The translations under genes and the position numbers were made by a program. A DNA stretch of 64,000 nucleotides from Burkholderia sp. NRF60-BP8. GTDB lineage: Bacteria > Pseudomonadota > Gammaproteobacteria > Burkholderiales > Burkholderiaceae. The notes under the pieces are model-generated. The model searched no databases. It saw nothing but the letters and a program-made list of their open reading frames with translations, and had not been told where the DNA came from. This document shows positions 16,487-25,433 of this stretch, one piece after another (position 1 is the stretch's first letter; every line of letters begins with the position of its first letter). The stretch spans positions 496,001 to 560,000 of the forward strand of contig NZ_CP013374.1 of assembly GCF_001522585.2 (NCBI RefSeq), read 5' to 3'.

Positions 16487-17470
16487 ATGAATGACACGCT
16501 TACCGTGATGCAGGACACGGCCGATATCCGCTGGTCGATGCCCGTCGATGCGCTGATGTCGAACGACTACGCGCTGCGCGAAGAGGCGCTGAACCGGCTG
16601 TACGAGAAGGCGAAGGCCGCGCAGTGGGATGTCGCGACCGACGTCGACTGGCGCCACGACCTCGACCCGGCGAATCCGCTCGGCATGCCCGACCCGACGC
16701 TCCTGATCTACGGTACCGAGCTGTGGGGCAAGCTCGCGGACGCCGACAAGCGCGAGGTGCGCCATCACGCGCAGGGCTGGCTGCTGTCGCAGATCCTGCA
16801 CGGCGAGCAGGCCGCGCTGATCTGCGCGTCGAAGCTCGCGTCGGCCGAGAGCGGCCTGAGCGCGCGCCTGTGCGCGGCCGCGCAGATGATGGACGAAGCG
16901 CGCCACGTCGAGGCGTACGCGAAGCTCGTCAACGAGAAGCTCGACGTCAGCTACCCGATGAGCCGCTCGCTGAAGGGACTGCTGCACGACACGATCACGA
17001 GCAGCGCGCTCGACATGACGAACCTCGGGATGCAGGTGCTCGTCGAGGGCATCGCGCTGTCGATCTTCCAGAGCGTCGTCGCGTACAGCACCGATCCGTT
17101 CGTCAAGGACCTGTTCTTGCGGATCCAGCGCGACGAGGCGCGTCACTTCGCGGTCGGCCGGATCACGCTGTGCCGCGTGTACGCGGAAATGAGCGCGCAC
17201 GAGCTGCGCGAGCGCGAGGAATTCGTCTGCGAAGGCGCGGCCGTGCTGTACGAACACCTGTGCGCGGACGACATCTGGGAACCGATGGGGCTGTCGAAGC
17301 GCGAATGCAGCGCGATGGTGCGCGAATCGCCGGTGTCGAGCTCGATCCGCCGCTCGATCTTCCGGCGCCTCGTGCCGACGATCCGCGAGATGGGCCTGCT
17401 CACGCCGACCGTGCAGGCGACCTTCGAAAAGCTCGACGTCCTCGACTACGCGGCGATGCCGCTCAACTGA
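16487..17470 (+). CDS. second ferritin-like diiron oxygenase
   Basis: A 327-residue helical protein with a full set of predicted diiron ligands: Glu107, Glu137-x-x-His140 (in MMDEARH), Glu187 and Glu217-x-x-His220 (in QRDEARH). The twin DEARH motifs define the ferritin-like oxygenase/R2-like class, whose members hydroxylate, desaturate or N-oxygenate substrates. It is distinct from the protein at 5566. ATG 16487 follows GGGGAGA (about 16473-16479). Given its operon position between thiolase-fold genes, the likely substrate is a carrier-bound or CoA-bound acyl intermediate. Confidence 0.82.
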   Translation: MNDTLTVMQDTADIRWSMPVDALMSNDYALREEALNRLYEKAKAAQWDVATDVDWRHDLDPANPLGMPDPTLLIYGTELWGKLADADKREVRHHAQGWLLSQILHGEQAALICASKLASAESGLSARLCAAAQMMDEARHVEAYAKLVNEKLDVSYPMSRSLKGLLHDTITSSALDMTNLGMQVLVEGIALSIFQSVVAYSTDPFVKDLFLRIQRDEARHFAVGRITLCRVYAEMSAHELREREEFVCEGAAVLYEHLCADDIWEPMGLSKRECSAMVRESPVSSSIRRSIFRRLVPTIREMGLLTPTVQATFEKLDVLDYAAMPLN

Positions 17471-17471
17471 C

Positions 17472-18461
17472 ATGACGATGCCCTCCTCCCACGCATCCCG
17501 CGACGCCGGCTTCTGGATCGGCATCGACGCAGTGGCCTACGAGCTGCCGGGCCCGCCCGTCGATATCGAGGCCTGGGCCGCCGAACGCGACTATCCGGCG
17601 CAGCGGGCGGCCGCGATCGCGCAGTCGGGTAGCCGCTATTTCCATATGGCGCTCGACACGAGCGAGACCGATCTCGCGATCGCGGCCGTCGGCCGGCTGC
17701 TCGACACCGCGCGCGTGCATCCGTCCGACGTCGGCGCGATCGTGCACGTGCACACGCAGCAGTTCAGCGTGCCGCCGGCGCCGCGCAGCCTGCCGCATGA
17801 AGTGGCCGCGCAGTTCGGCATCGAGCCGCTGTGGCTCGGCTCCGTCGCGCAACTGAACTGCGTGTCGGTCGCGGCCGGCATCGAGACCGTGCGCGCGCTG
17901 ATGCGCCGCCATCCGCAGCTCGATGCGGCGCTCGTCGTGTCGTCCGACCGCGTGTACGGCGAGGATTACCGGATGCGGCAGATGACGGGCGTGCAGTGCG
18001 ACGGCGCGGCCGCGATGCTGATCGCGCGCAACAGCACGAAGAACCGGCTCGGCGGCATCGCGATCGAGACGCACGCGAAATGGCATCGCGGTTCGGACAC
18101 CGTCGCCGCGAACGAGGCCGACCTGATCATGATGGAGTGGCCGTACACGCGCCGCGCGATCGACGCGGCCGTCGCGCTCGAGCCGCATGCGCTCGACGCA
18201 TACGATCTCGTGCTGCCGCACAACGCCGACCTGCCCGGCTGGAACGCGCTGTGCCGCGCGATGCGCGTGCCGGCCGAGCGGCTGTATGCGGAAAACATCC
18301 ATGCGCGCGGTCACGCGTGCTGTTCGGACTTTCCGATCAACCTGGCCGACGTGGGGCTCGATGCGGTCGCGCGCGGCCGGCGCGTGCTCGGCGTGATGCA
18401 GTCGAACTGCGGCGCGTATGCAGCCGCCACGCTTCATCCGGTGGGTCGCCATGACGCCTGA
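17472..18461 (+). CDS. 3-oxoacyl-ACP synthase III-like condensing enzyme
   Basis: A 329-residue KAS III-type enzyme. Cys130 in SVAQLNCVSVAAG is the expected nucleophile and His250 in LPHNAD matches the HQAN histidine. The third residue, normally asparagine in GN-x-S, is histidine here (GHACCSD, His281), a Cys-His-His arrangement also used by other ketosynthases and by atypical KAS III relatives. Such enzymes perform decarboxylative condensation or acyl transfer. It follows the diiron gene by one base and overlaps the PLP decarboxylase by 11 bases. Confidence 0.82.
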   Translation: MTMPSSHASRDAGFWIGIDAVAYELPGPPVDIEAWAAERDYPAQRAAAIAQSGSRYFHMALDTSETDLAIAAVGRLLDTARVHPSDVGAIVHVHTQQFSVPPAPRSLPHEVAAQFGIEPLWLGSVAQLNCVSVAAGIETVRALMRRHPQLDAALVVSSDRVYGEDYRMRQMTGVQCDGAAAMLIARNSTKNRLGGIAIETHAKWHRGSDTVAANEADLIMMEWPYTRRAIDAAVALEPHALDAYDLVLPHNADLPGWNALCRAMRVPAERLYAENIHARGHACCSDFPINLADVGLDAVARGRRVLGVMQSNCGAYAAATLHPVGRHDA

Positions 18462-19626
18462 ACGCCCGCTTCCGCCCGCCGGCGATCACGCCTGGATCGC
18501 CGACCTGCGTACGCCGTGCTACGTGTACGAGCCGGACGTCGCGATCGCCCGCTACCGGTCGCTGAAGGCGCGGCTCGGCACGCGGCTGATCGTGTCGCTG
18601 AAGGCGAACCCGAACCAGGACATGCTCGCGCGCTGCGCGCATGCGTACGAGGACGGCGTCGAACTCGCGAGCCGCGGCGAGCTCGACGCTGTGATCGGCC
18701 GGATCAAGACGCCGCGTTACCTGAACAATCCGGCGATGGACGAGATGTTCATGCGCGCGGGGCTCGCGTCGCGCTGCCATTTCGTGCTCGACAACCCGGA
18801 CGCGGTCGCGCGTTTCGTGCCGCTCGCGCACGAAGCGGCGGCGGGCGGCAGCACGCCCGGCGCGGTGCTGCTGCGCGTGAATGCCGGCGCACTGGCGGGC
18901 GTCCACGCGCGCTCGCTGTGGCACGACCACTTCGGGATGACGCCGAACGAGGCGCACGACGCGGTGCGCACGCTCGCGGCCGCCGGCCTGCCCGTGGCCG
19001 GGCTGCACGTGTTCTCCGGCCCGCATTCGTTCATCCGCCAGGACGCGACGCAGCCCGACACGCTCGTGCTGCCCGAATTGCTCGCGGCGCTGGCCCGCGA
19101 TCTCGCGCCGGCCAACGGTGCGCCGCTCGGCGCGCTGAGCCTCGGCGGCGGCTTTGCCGACGATCATCCGGGCGATGCCGCGTTCGAACGCTATGCCGCC
19201 GCGCTCGCGCCGCTGGCCGGCCGGTATTCGCCCGCGCACGAATCCGGCCGCGCGATCTTCGCCGATGCGGGCGTGTTCGCGACGCGCGTCGTCGCGGTGA
19301 AGGCGTGGCAGGACCGCACGATCGCCGTCTGCGACGGCGGCCTGTCGCATGCGTTCCTGCTCGCGCAGACCGAATCGGTGATGCGCCGCCTGGCCACGCC
19401 GTCGCTCGTGCGCCTCGCACCCGCGCCGGTCCCTCGCGGCGTGCCGACGCTCTACGTCGGCAGCACCTGCAGCCGCGCGGACGTGATCGGCCGCGCCGAC
19501 ACGGGCGCGCCGCCCCAGGTCGGCGACATCGCCGTGTTCGCACGCTGCGGCGCGTATCACCGCACGTACTCGATGGCGCATTTCCTGTCCCACGAAGCCG
19601 CGCACGTGTACGTGCGGCCGGCCTAG
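18451..19626 (+). CDS. PLP-dependent decarboxylase (Orn/DAP/Arg decarboxylase family 2)
   Basis: A 391-residue fold-type III PLP enzyme. Lys51 in IVSLKANPN is the cofactor lysine, SLGGGFADD supplies the glycine loop for phosphate, and CDGG lies near the C-terminal active site; the usual EPGR is HESGR. Relatives decarboxylate diaminopimelate, ornithine or carboxynorspermidine. The pairing with an acyl-CoA ligase and a carrier protein recalls the decarboxylase/ligase pair linked to exosortase A loci. ATG 18451 overlaps the KAS gene end; an in-frame ATG at 18418 is possible. It may deliver an amine or release CO2 from a condensed amino-acid intermediate. Confidence 0.82.
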   Translation: MTPERPLPPAGDHAWIADLRTPCYVYEPDVAIARYRSLKARLGTRLIVSLKANPNQDMLARCAHAYEDGVELASRGELDAVIGRIKTPRYLNNPAMDEMFMRAGLASRCHFVLDNPDAVARFVPLAHEAAAGGSTPGAVLLRVNAGALAGVHARSLWHDHFGMTPNEAHDAVRTLAAAGLPVAGLHVFSGPHSFIRQDATQPDTLVLPELLAALARDLAPANGAPLGALSLGGGFADDHPGDAAFERYAAALAPLAGRYSPAHESGRAIFADAGVFATRVVAVKAWQDRTIAVCDGGLSHAFLLAQTESVMRRLATPSLVRLAPAPVPRGVPTLYVGSTCSRADVIGRADTGAPPQVGDIAVFARCGAYHRTYSMAHFLSHEAAHVYVRPA

Positions 19627-19646
19627 ACCTTCCAGAGGAGCCGATC

Positions 19647-21230
19647 ATGAATGCATTGATCAGCGTCGCCGACCTGCTCGAACACGGCGCGCAGCGCTGG
19701 CCGCAGCATCCGGCGTATGCCGACGGCGGCGGCACACTGACTTACGACCAGCTCGCCCGCGCGGTCCGGCGCGCCGCCGCCGTGCTTGCGGCGCGCGGCG
19801 TGCAGCCCGGCGAACGCATCGCGATCTACGCGCCGAAGCGCATCGAAACCGTGGTCGCGATGCTCGCGGCCAACGCACTCGGCGCGATCTTCGTACCGGT
19901 CAATCCGCAGTTGAAGGAAGCGCAGATCGAACACATCGTCGCCGATAGCGGCGCCGCGCTGTTCGTGACCGGCGCGCAGCGGCTCAAGCGCCTGCCGGCG
20001 CTCGCCGCGCTCGTCGGCGAACGCGTGATGCTGATGGAGGCACTGGCCGATGCGATCGACTCGCCCGGCACCGACACGCCGGCGTCGGCAGCGGCCGCCG
20101 CCGGCCGCCCGGTCGACGACGATCCGGCCGCGCTGCTCTACACGTCCGGCTCGACCGGCAAGCCGAAAGGCGTCGTCGTGTCGCACCGCAACCTGGTGTC
20201 GGGCGCGTTCAGCGTCGCCGCGTACCAGGGGCTCGCCGAAGACGACGTCGTGCTCGGCGTCCTGCCGCTCAGCTTCGATGCGGGCCTGAGCCAGCTCACG
20301 ACCGCGCTGGCGTCCGGCGCATGCTATACGCCGCTCGACTTCCTGCAGCCGGCCGAAGTGCCGCGCCATTGCGACGCGTTCGGCGTCACGTCGATCACCG
20401 GCGTGCCGCCGCTGTGGATGCAGCTCGCGTCCGCCGGCTGGAGCGATGCCGCGCGCACGCGGATCCGCCGCTTCGCGAATACCGGCGGGCATCTCGCGAC
20501 ACCGCTGCTGCACCGCCTGCAGGCGCTGTTCACGCAAGCGTCGCCCTACCTGATGTACGGGCTCACCGAGGCCTTCCGCTCGACGTACCTCGCACCGGCC
20601 GACGCGGCACTGCGCCCGACGTCGATCGGCAAGGCCGTGCCGAACGCGGAAATCCTCGTGCTGCGCGCGGACGGCAGCGAATGCGCGGCCGACGAACCCG
20701 GCGAACTCGTGCATCGCGGCGCGTTCGTCACGCTCGGCTACTGGAACCGGCCCGAGCTGACCGCGCAGCGCTTTCGCCCGCTGCCGCGCCGGCACGGCGA
20801 GATCCCGCGCCCGGACGTCGCCGTGTGGTCCGGCGACATCGTGCGGCGCGACGCGGACGGCTATCTGTATTTCGTCGCGCGCGGCGACGACATGATCAAG
20901 ACGTCCGGCTATCGCGTGAGCCCGACCGAGGTCGAGGACGTGCTGTTCGCGTTGCCGCACATCCGCGAGGCCGCCGTGTTCGGCGTGCCGCACCCGGCGC
21001 TCGGCGAAGCGATCGCCGCGTGCGTCGTGTCGACGCTCGACGCCGACGCGTGCCGCGCCGACATCGCGCGGGCGTGCCGCGACGCGTTGCCCACCTACAT
21101 GAACCCGCTCGTCGTCGAGCCGCTGCCGGCGTTGCCGCGCAACCCGAACGGCAAGATCGACCGACCGGCGCTGAAAGCGCAGTATCGCGACGCATTCGCG
21201 CGCCCGAACCTCGAGGAGACCGCCGCATGA
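19647..21230 (+). CDS. AMP-dependent acyl-CoA/acyl-ACP ligase
   Basis: A 527-residue adenylate-forming ligase with the P-loop LLYTSGSTGKPKGVVVSH, YGLTEAFR, and the C-terminal catalytic lysine in NPNGKIDR. It lacks the fatty acyl-AMP ligase hallmark seen in the enzyme at 7824, so the cluster has two ligases of different type. The closest style is the exosortase-A-associated acyl-CoA ligase, which also sits next to a PLP decarboxylase. AGAGGAG (19634-19640) precedes ATG 19647. The stop overlaps the next gene as ATGA. Likely role: activation of a second acyl or amino-acid building block. Confidence 0.87.
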   Translation: MNALISVADLLEHGAQRWPQHPAYADGGGTLTYDQLARAVRRAAAVLAARGVQPGERIAIYAPKRIETVVAMLAANALGAIFVPVNPQLKEAQIEHIVADSGAALFVTGAQRLKRLPALAALVGERVMLMEALADAIDSPGTDTPASAAAAAGRPVDDDPAALLYTSGSTGKPKGVVVSHRNLVSGAFSVAAYQGLAEDDVVLGVLPLSFDAGLSQLTTALASGACYTPLDFLQPAEVPRHCDAFGVTSITGVPPLWMQLASAGWSDAARTRIRRFANTGGHLATPLLHRLQALFTQASPYLMYGLTEAFRSTYLAPADAALRPTSIGKAVPNAEILVLRADGSECAADEPGELVHRGAFVTLGYWNRPELTAQRFRPLPRRHGEIPRPDVAVWSGDIVRRDADGYLYFVARGDDMIKTSGYRVSPTEVEDVLFALPHIREAAVFGVPHPALGEAIAACVVSTLDADACRADIARACRDALPTYMNPLVVEPLPALPRNPNGKIDRPALKAQYRDAFARPNLEETAA

Positions 21231-22318
21231 CCTTGTCGACGCTCGATGAAACCTGTATCGGCGCGCCCCGCGTCGCCGCGCCCGGCACGCTCGCGTTGTC
21301 CGGCGGCGTCGTGGTGTTGCCGCCCGCCGTCGTGTTCAGCGCGATCCAGGCGCAGGAGCGCCATCCCGGCTACCGGCACCTGCTGCTGCCGCAGGCGCGC
21401 TTTGCGCGGCCGCGCGGCACGGGCGCGCTGACGCCCGACGAAGGCACGCGCCTCGCGCCGGGCGGCCGGCCCGTGCTGCGCGTCGCGCCGCCCGGGCGCA
21501 GCCTCGCCGATCTGGCCGCCGATGCCGCGCTCGACCTGCGCGATCAGCTCGGCTCCGGCGCGCTTGCGCGCACGACGCACGTGATCGTCGCAAGTTGCGC
21601 ACTCAACGAAGGCATCGGCGATTCGGTCGTCGGCCGCATGCAATACGAACTCGGGCTGCAGCGCGTGACGCCGTTCGCGCTCGGCCAGAACGGCACGCTC
21701 GGCTGGTATTCCGCGCTGATGCTGCTCGACGGGCTGCTCGACGAAGGCGACCAGGCGCTCGTGATCCTCAGCGACAAGTGGCTCTACCCGTTCTTCCGTC
21801 AGTTCGGCGACCTGGTCGGCTACGGCGACGCGGCCGCCGCACTGCTCGTGTCGCGCGCGGGGCGGGCGCCGGAGCCGGTCGCATGGGGCGGCGTGCGGGC
21901 GGTCGCGCTCGAATTCGGGCCGTCGATCGCCGATCCGTGGGCCGATGCGCCGGTCGCGCTGCGCGACACGCTCGCGCCGGTCGCCGCCCGCGCGATCCGC
22001 CGCGCGCTCGAGCAAGCCAACCTGCGCGCGAGCCAGATCGACTGGTGCGTGCCGCCCGGCTTCGATCCCGGCTTCGCGGCGCGCGTGGCCGACGCCGCGT
22101 CGATTCCGGTCGCCGCGCGCATCCAGCACGACGGATCGGGCCATCTGTCGTCCGCCGAATCGGCCGCCGCGCTGATCCGGCTCGCGGGCGCGCTGGACGA
22201 AGGCGAACGCCGCACGGTGCTCGTGTGGGATGCGGCGCTGCACGGCGCGGCGGCGGCGGCCGTCGTCGATCTGGCCGGCGGCCTCGACGCCGCGCTCGAT
22301 ATCGAAGGAGACGCATGA
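21227..22318 (+). CDS. KAS III-like protein lacking the catalytic cysteine
   Basis: A 363-residue thiolase-fold protein aligned by pattern to KAS III enzymes: VIVASCALNEGIGDSVVGRMQYELG corresponds to the segment before the active site, and FALGQNGTLGWYSALMLL to the nucleophile helix. The cysteine is replaced (Gly156, next to Asn155), and no cysteine occurs between residues 130 and 180. GHLSSAES replaces the GN-x-S motif. It could be a chain-length-factor-like partner of another KAS protein in the cluster, or an acyltransferase using other residues. It starts by ATGA overlap with the ligase. Confidence 0.7.
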   Translation: MTLSTLDETCIGAPRVAAPGTLALSGGVVVLPPAVVFSAIQAQERHPGYRHLLLPQARFARPRGTGALTPDEGTRLAPGGRPVLRVAPPGRSLADLAADAALDLRDQLGSGALARTTHVIVASCALNEGIGDSVVGRMQYELGLQRVTPFALGQNGTLGWYSALMLLDGLLDEGDQALVILSDKWLYPFFRQFGDLVGYGDAAAALLVSRAGRAPEPVAWGGVRAVALEFGPSIADPWADAPVALRDTLAPVAARAIRRALEQANLRASQIDWCVPPGFDPGFAARVADAASIPVAARIQHDGSGHLSSAESAAALIRLAGALDEGERRTVLVWDAALHGAAAAAVVDLAGGLDAALDIEGDA

Positions 22319-24165
22319 TGAGCGCATACAAGGTCAGCCTGCGCGAACTGCGCTTCTTTCTGTGGGAACTGTTCGAGGCCGACCGGCACTTTCTCGAACA
22401 TGGGCCGTACAGCGCGCACGATCGCGCGTCGGTCGATGCGCTGCTCGAACGCGCACGCGATTTCGCGCTCGACCTCGGCCGCAGCTACCAGCAGGCCGAC
22501 GTCGAGGGCTGCACGCTGCTCGACGACGGACAGGTACGGATTCCTTCGCATTTCCACGCGCTGTGGGCGCGCTTTCGCGACGAGTGGTCGAACACGCTGT
22601 TCGGCACCGCGCACGGGCTGCCGCCGATCGTCACGCAGATGATCTACGAGATGTTCATGGGCGCGAATCCGTCGTTCATGACCTACGGCGGCTTCACGCG
22701 CCCCGCGATCAAGCTGCTGCAGATGCACGGCACGCCGCACCAGAAAGCGCTCGTCGCGCCGCTCGAAGCGTACCGCTGGGACGCGTGCTTCTGCGCGACC
22801 GAGCCGCAGGCCGGCACCGACCTCACCGCGGTCGCGCTGCGCGCGACGCCGCTCGAACGCGACGTCTACGCGATCGACGGCGAGAAGGTCTATATCTCGG
22901 CCGGCATGCACGAACTGACGGAAAACACGCTGTACTTCGTGCTCGGCCGCATCGACACGGCGTCGCCGGATTCGTTCTCGCTGTCGTGCCTCGTCGTGCC
23001 GCGCTTCTGGCCCGACGAGGCAACCGGCGAGCTGCAACCGAACCACGTCGACTGCATCGGCCTGCCGCGCAAGATGGGGCTGAAGGGTTGCGCGAACACG
23101 CACCTCGTGTTCGGCGCGAACGGCACAACCAAGGGCTGGCTGCTCGGCGGCCGGCGCAACGTCGGGTTGCTGCAGCTGATGCCGCTGATGAACCAGGCGC
23201 GGATGAGCACCGGAATGTTCGGCGTCGGCGTCGCGTCGAGCGCGTACCTGCACGCGGTCGAGTATGCGGGCCGCCGGTTGCAGGGCCGGCCGATCGAGCG
23301 CGCGTCGAACACGAACGCCGCGCGTGTCGCGATCGTCGAGCACGCGGACGTGCAGCGCATGCTGGTCGACATGAAAAGCCGCGTGGACGGCTGCCGCGGG
23401 CTGCTCGGCAAGCTCGCGGCGACCGCGACGCGCGCGGCGATGCTCGAAGCGACGCCCGACGCCGACCCGGCCGAGATCGAACGCCATCGCAAGCTGCAAC
23501 TGCTGCTGACGCCGATCTGCAAGGCGTTCATCTCCGACCAGGCGTGGCGCATCTGCGAGACGGCGATCCAGGTGCACGGCGGGCTCGGCTACACCGACGC
23601 GAGCCCCGTCGAGCAGAACGCGCGCGACGTGAAGATCCTGTCGATCTGGGAAGGCACGAACTACATCCAGGCGCAGGATCTCGTGCGCGACAAGCTGGGC
23701 TTCGGCCGTCACTCGCGGCTGATCCAGTACTACCGCGACGAACTCGACGCGTTCCTCGCCCATCAGCATCAACCCGGCACGCATGCGGAGCTGCGGCCGC
23801 TGTTCGACGCGCTGCGCGCGGGCGCCGACCGCATCGCCGTCGCGCTCGACGACATCGCGCGCGACGTGCAGGACGGCCACACGCATCGCAGCAGCCAGTT
23901 CTACACGCGCTTCCTGGAGATGTTCGGCGTGGTCACGTCGGCGTGGGTGCTGCTCGAATCGGCGACGATCGCCGCGCGCCGGCTCGACGCGCCCGAAACG
24001 GCCGACGCGCCGGCCGAGCTCGCGTTCTATCGCGGCAAGCTGAAAAGCGCGCGCTATTACTTCGCGAACGTGCTGCCCGTCGTCGACCAGCACGCGGCCG
24101 TGATCGCCGCGATGGCGCACGCGGCGATCAGCGTCAGCAGCGACGAACTTGCCGCGGCGGAATGA
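22318..24165 (+). CDS. acyl-CoA (acyl-ACP) dehydrogenase
   Basis: A 615-residue flavoenzyme of the long acyl-CoA dehydrogenase group. It shows CFCATEPQAGTDLTAV (FAD/substrate motif), the AIQVHGGLGYTDASPVEQNARD segment, and the catalytic glutamate in ILSIWEGTNYIQAQDL. The extra C-terminal helical domain is as in the 600-residue members. It introduces an alpha,beta double bond in CoA- or carrier-bound acyl chains. ATG 22318 has AAGGAG (22305-22310) at good spacing; ATG 22315 overlaps the previous stop. Either start couples it to the KAS III-like gene. Confidence 0.9.
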   Translation: MSAYKVSLRELRFFLWELFEADRHFLEHGPYSAHDRASVDALLERARDFALDLGRSYQQADVEGCTLLDDGQVRIPSHFHALWARFRDEWSNTLFGTAHGLPPIVTQMIYEMFMGANPSFMTYGGFTRPAIKLLQMHGTPHQKALVAPLEAYRWDACFCATEPQAGTDLTAVALRATPLERDVYAIDGEKVYISAGMHELTENTLYFVLGRIDTASPDSFSLSCLVVPRFWPDEATGELQPNHVDCIGLPRKMGLKGCANTHLVFGANGTTKGWLLGGRRNVGLLQLMPLMNQARMSTGMFGVGVASSAYLHAVEYAGRRLQGRPIERASNTNAARVAIVEHADVQRMLVDMKSRVDGCRGLLGKLAATATRAAMLEATPDADPAEIERHRKLQLLLTPICKAFISDQAWRICETAIQVHGGLGYTDASPVEQNARDVKILSIWEGTNYIQAQDLVRDKLGFGRHSRLIQYYRDELDAFLAHQHQPGTHAELRPLFDALRAGADRIAVALDDIARDVQDGHTHRSSQFYTRFLEMFGVVTSAWVLLESATIAARRLDAPETADAPAELAFYRGKLKSARYYFANVLPVVDQHAAVIAAMAHAAISVSSDELAAAE

Positions 24166-24166
24166 C

Positions 24167-25405
24167 ATGGACACGACACTCGATTCCCGCACCTCCATCC
24201 CCGCGGCCGGCGATGCGCCGCGCAACCTGCTGGGCCGCGCGGCGACGCGCCATCGCGGCACCGACATCGACGGCGCGACGCTCGACCCCGAAGCGCTGCG
24301 CGTGCGCGACCTCGACCTGAACGCGCTGATCGGTGCGACGACGTTCGAAGGCGCGCTCGCGCATCTGTGGTTCGACGTCGCGCCCGGCAGCGCCGCGCAT
24401 CGCGCGCACGAGGCGACGCTCGGTGCGCGGCTCGCGGCGTTCGCCGACGCGCTGGCGCCGGGCTCGGTCGGCCAGTCGGTCGCCGCCGATCTCGGCGCGG
24501 CAGGCGTCGCGCCGGTGTTCGCGGCCGCGTCCGGCCTGCTGCGCGGCCTCGACGACGTGACCGGGCGCGTGCGCGGCCCGGCGCCGGACGATGCCGATCT
24601 CGACACGATGCTGCTGTGCGCGGCCGCCGCGCCGTTCCTGCTGCACGCGGCGATCGAGGGCCGGCCGTTCGCCGCCGGCACGGCCGGCCGCGTGTCGCTC
24701 GACGCGGCCGCGACGCAAGCGCAACGCATGCTCGTGCTGACCGGCGCGACGCGCGGCGATGCGCCGGCGCAAGCGGCCATGGACATGCTGCTCGTCGCCT
24801 GGCACGCCGGCTTCGGCTACATCACGCCGACCGTGCTCGCGCCGCGCGTCGCGATCGGCACCGGCGTCACGCTGGCGCAGGCGATCGCGTCCGGCTTCCT
24901 CGCCAGCGGGCCGTCGCACGTCGGCGCGGCGCTCGAAGCGATGCAGTGGCTCGCGGCGCTCGCCCGCTCGGTGCCGGGCGGCGCCGGCGCGCCGCCGGCC
25001 GCGCTCGACGCGGCCGGGCGCGGGGCGATCGATGCGGCGCTCGACGCGAAGCGCACGCTGTACGGCTTCGGCCATCCGCTGTTCGTCGCCGATCCGCGTC
25101 CGCCGCACCTGCGCGGCCGGTTCGCGGCATGCGGCTTCGACGGCGGCTACGTGACGCTGTTCGACGCGTGCTGCGCGCAGGCCGACGCGCGCCGCGCGCT
25201 GCGGCCGAACATCGATTTCCTGACCGCCGCGACGCTGCTCGAACTCGGCGTCGCCGCGCCGTCGTGGGGCGTCGGCGTCGGGCTCGGCGCGCGCATCGCG
25301 GCGATGGCCGCGCATGCGGTCGAACGGCGCCGCCGCCCCGCGTTCGGCGTCAACAGCGCGACCGCGCGACGGCTCCTGGCCGCCGTGCCGGTCGGCTGGC
25401 TGTGA
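24167..25405 (+). CDS. citrate synthase-like condensing enzyme
   Basis: A 412-residue protein of the citrate synthase family. Conserved catalytic positions are visible: histidine in ASGPSHVGAA, histidine in YGFGHPLF (normally GFGHRVY) and aspartate in PNIDFLTAATLLELG. The family joins an acyl-CoA alpha-carbon to a 2-oxo acid; alkylcitrate-type members are used in secondary metabolism. The arginine after the second histidine is proline here, so the oxo-acid partner may differ from oxaloacetate. ATG 24167 lies one base after the dehydrogenase stop. Confidence 0.8.
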   Translation: MDTTLDSRTSIPAAGDAPRNLLGRAATRHRGTDIDGATLDPEALRVRDLDLNALIGATTFEGALAHLWFDVAPGSAAHRAHEATLGARLAAFADALAPGSVGQSVAADLGAAGVAPVFAAASGLLRGLDDVTGRVRGPAPDDADLDTMLLCAAAAPFLLHAAIEGRPFAAGTAGRVSLDAAATQAQRMLVLTGATRGDAPAQAAMDMLLVAWHAGFGYITPTVLAPRVAIGTGVTLAQAIASGFLASGPSHVGAALEAMQWLAALARSVPGGAGAPPAALDAAGRGAIDAALDAKRTLYGFGHPLFVADPRPPHLRGRFAACGFDGGYVTLFDACCAQADARRALRPNIDFLTAATLLELGVAAPSWGVGVGLGARIAAMAAHAVERRRRPAFGVNSATARRLLAAVPVGWL

Positions 25406-25433
25406 ACCCTCACCCTTTCGCACAAGGAACGTC

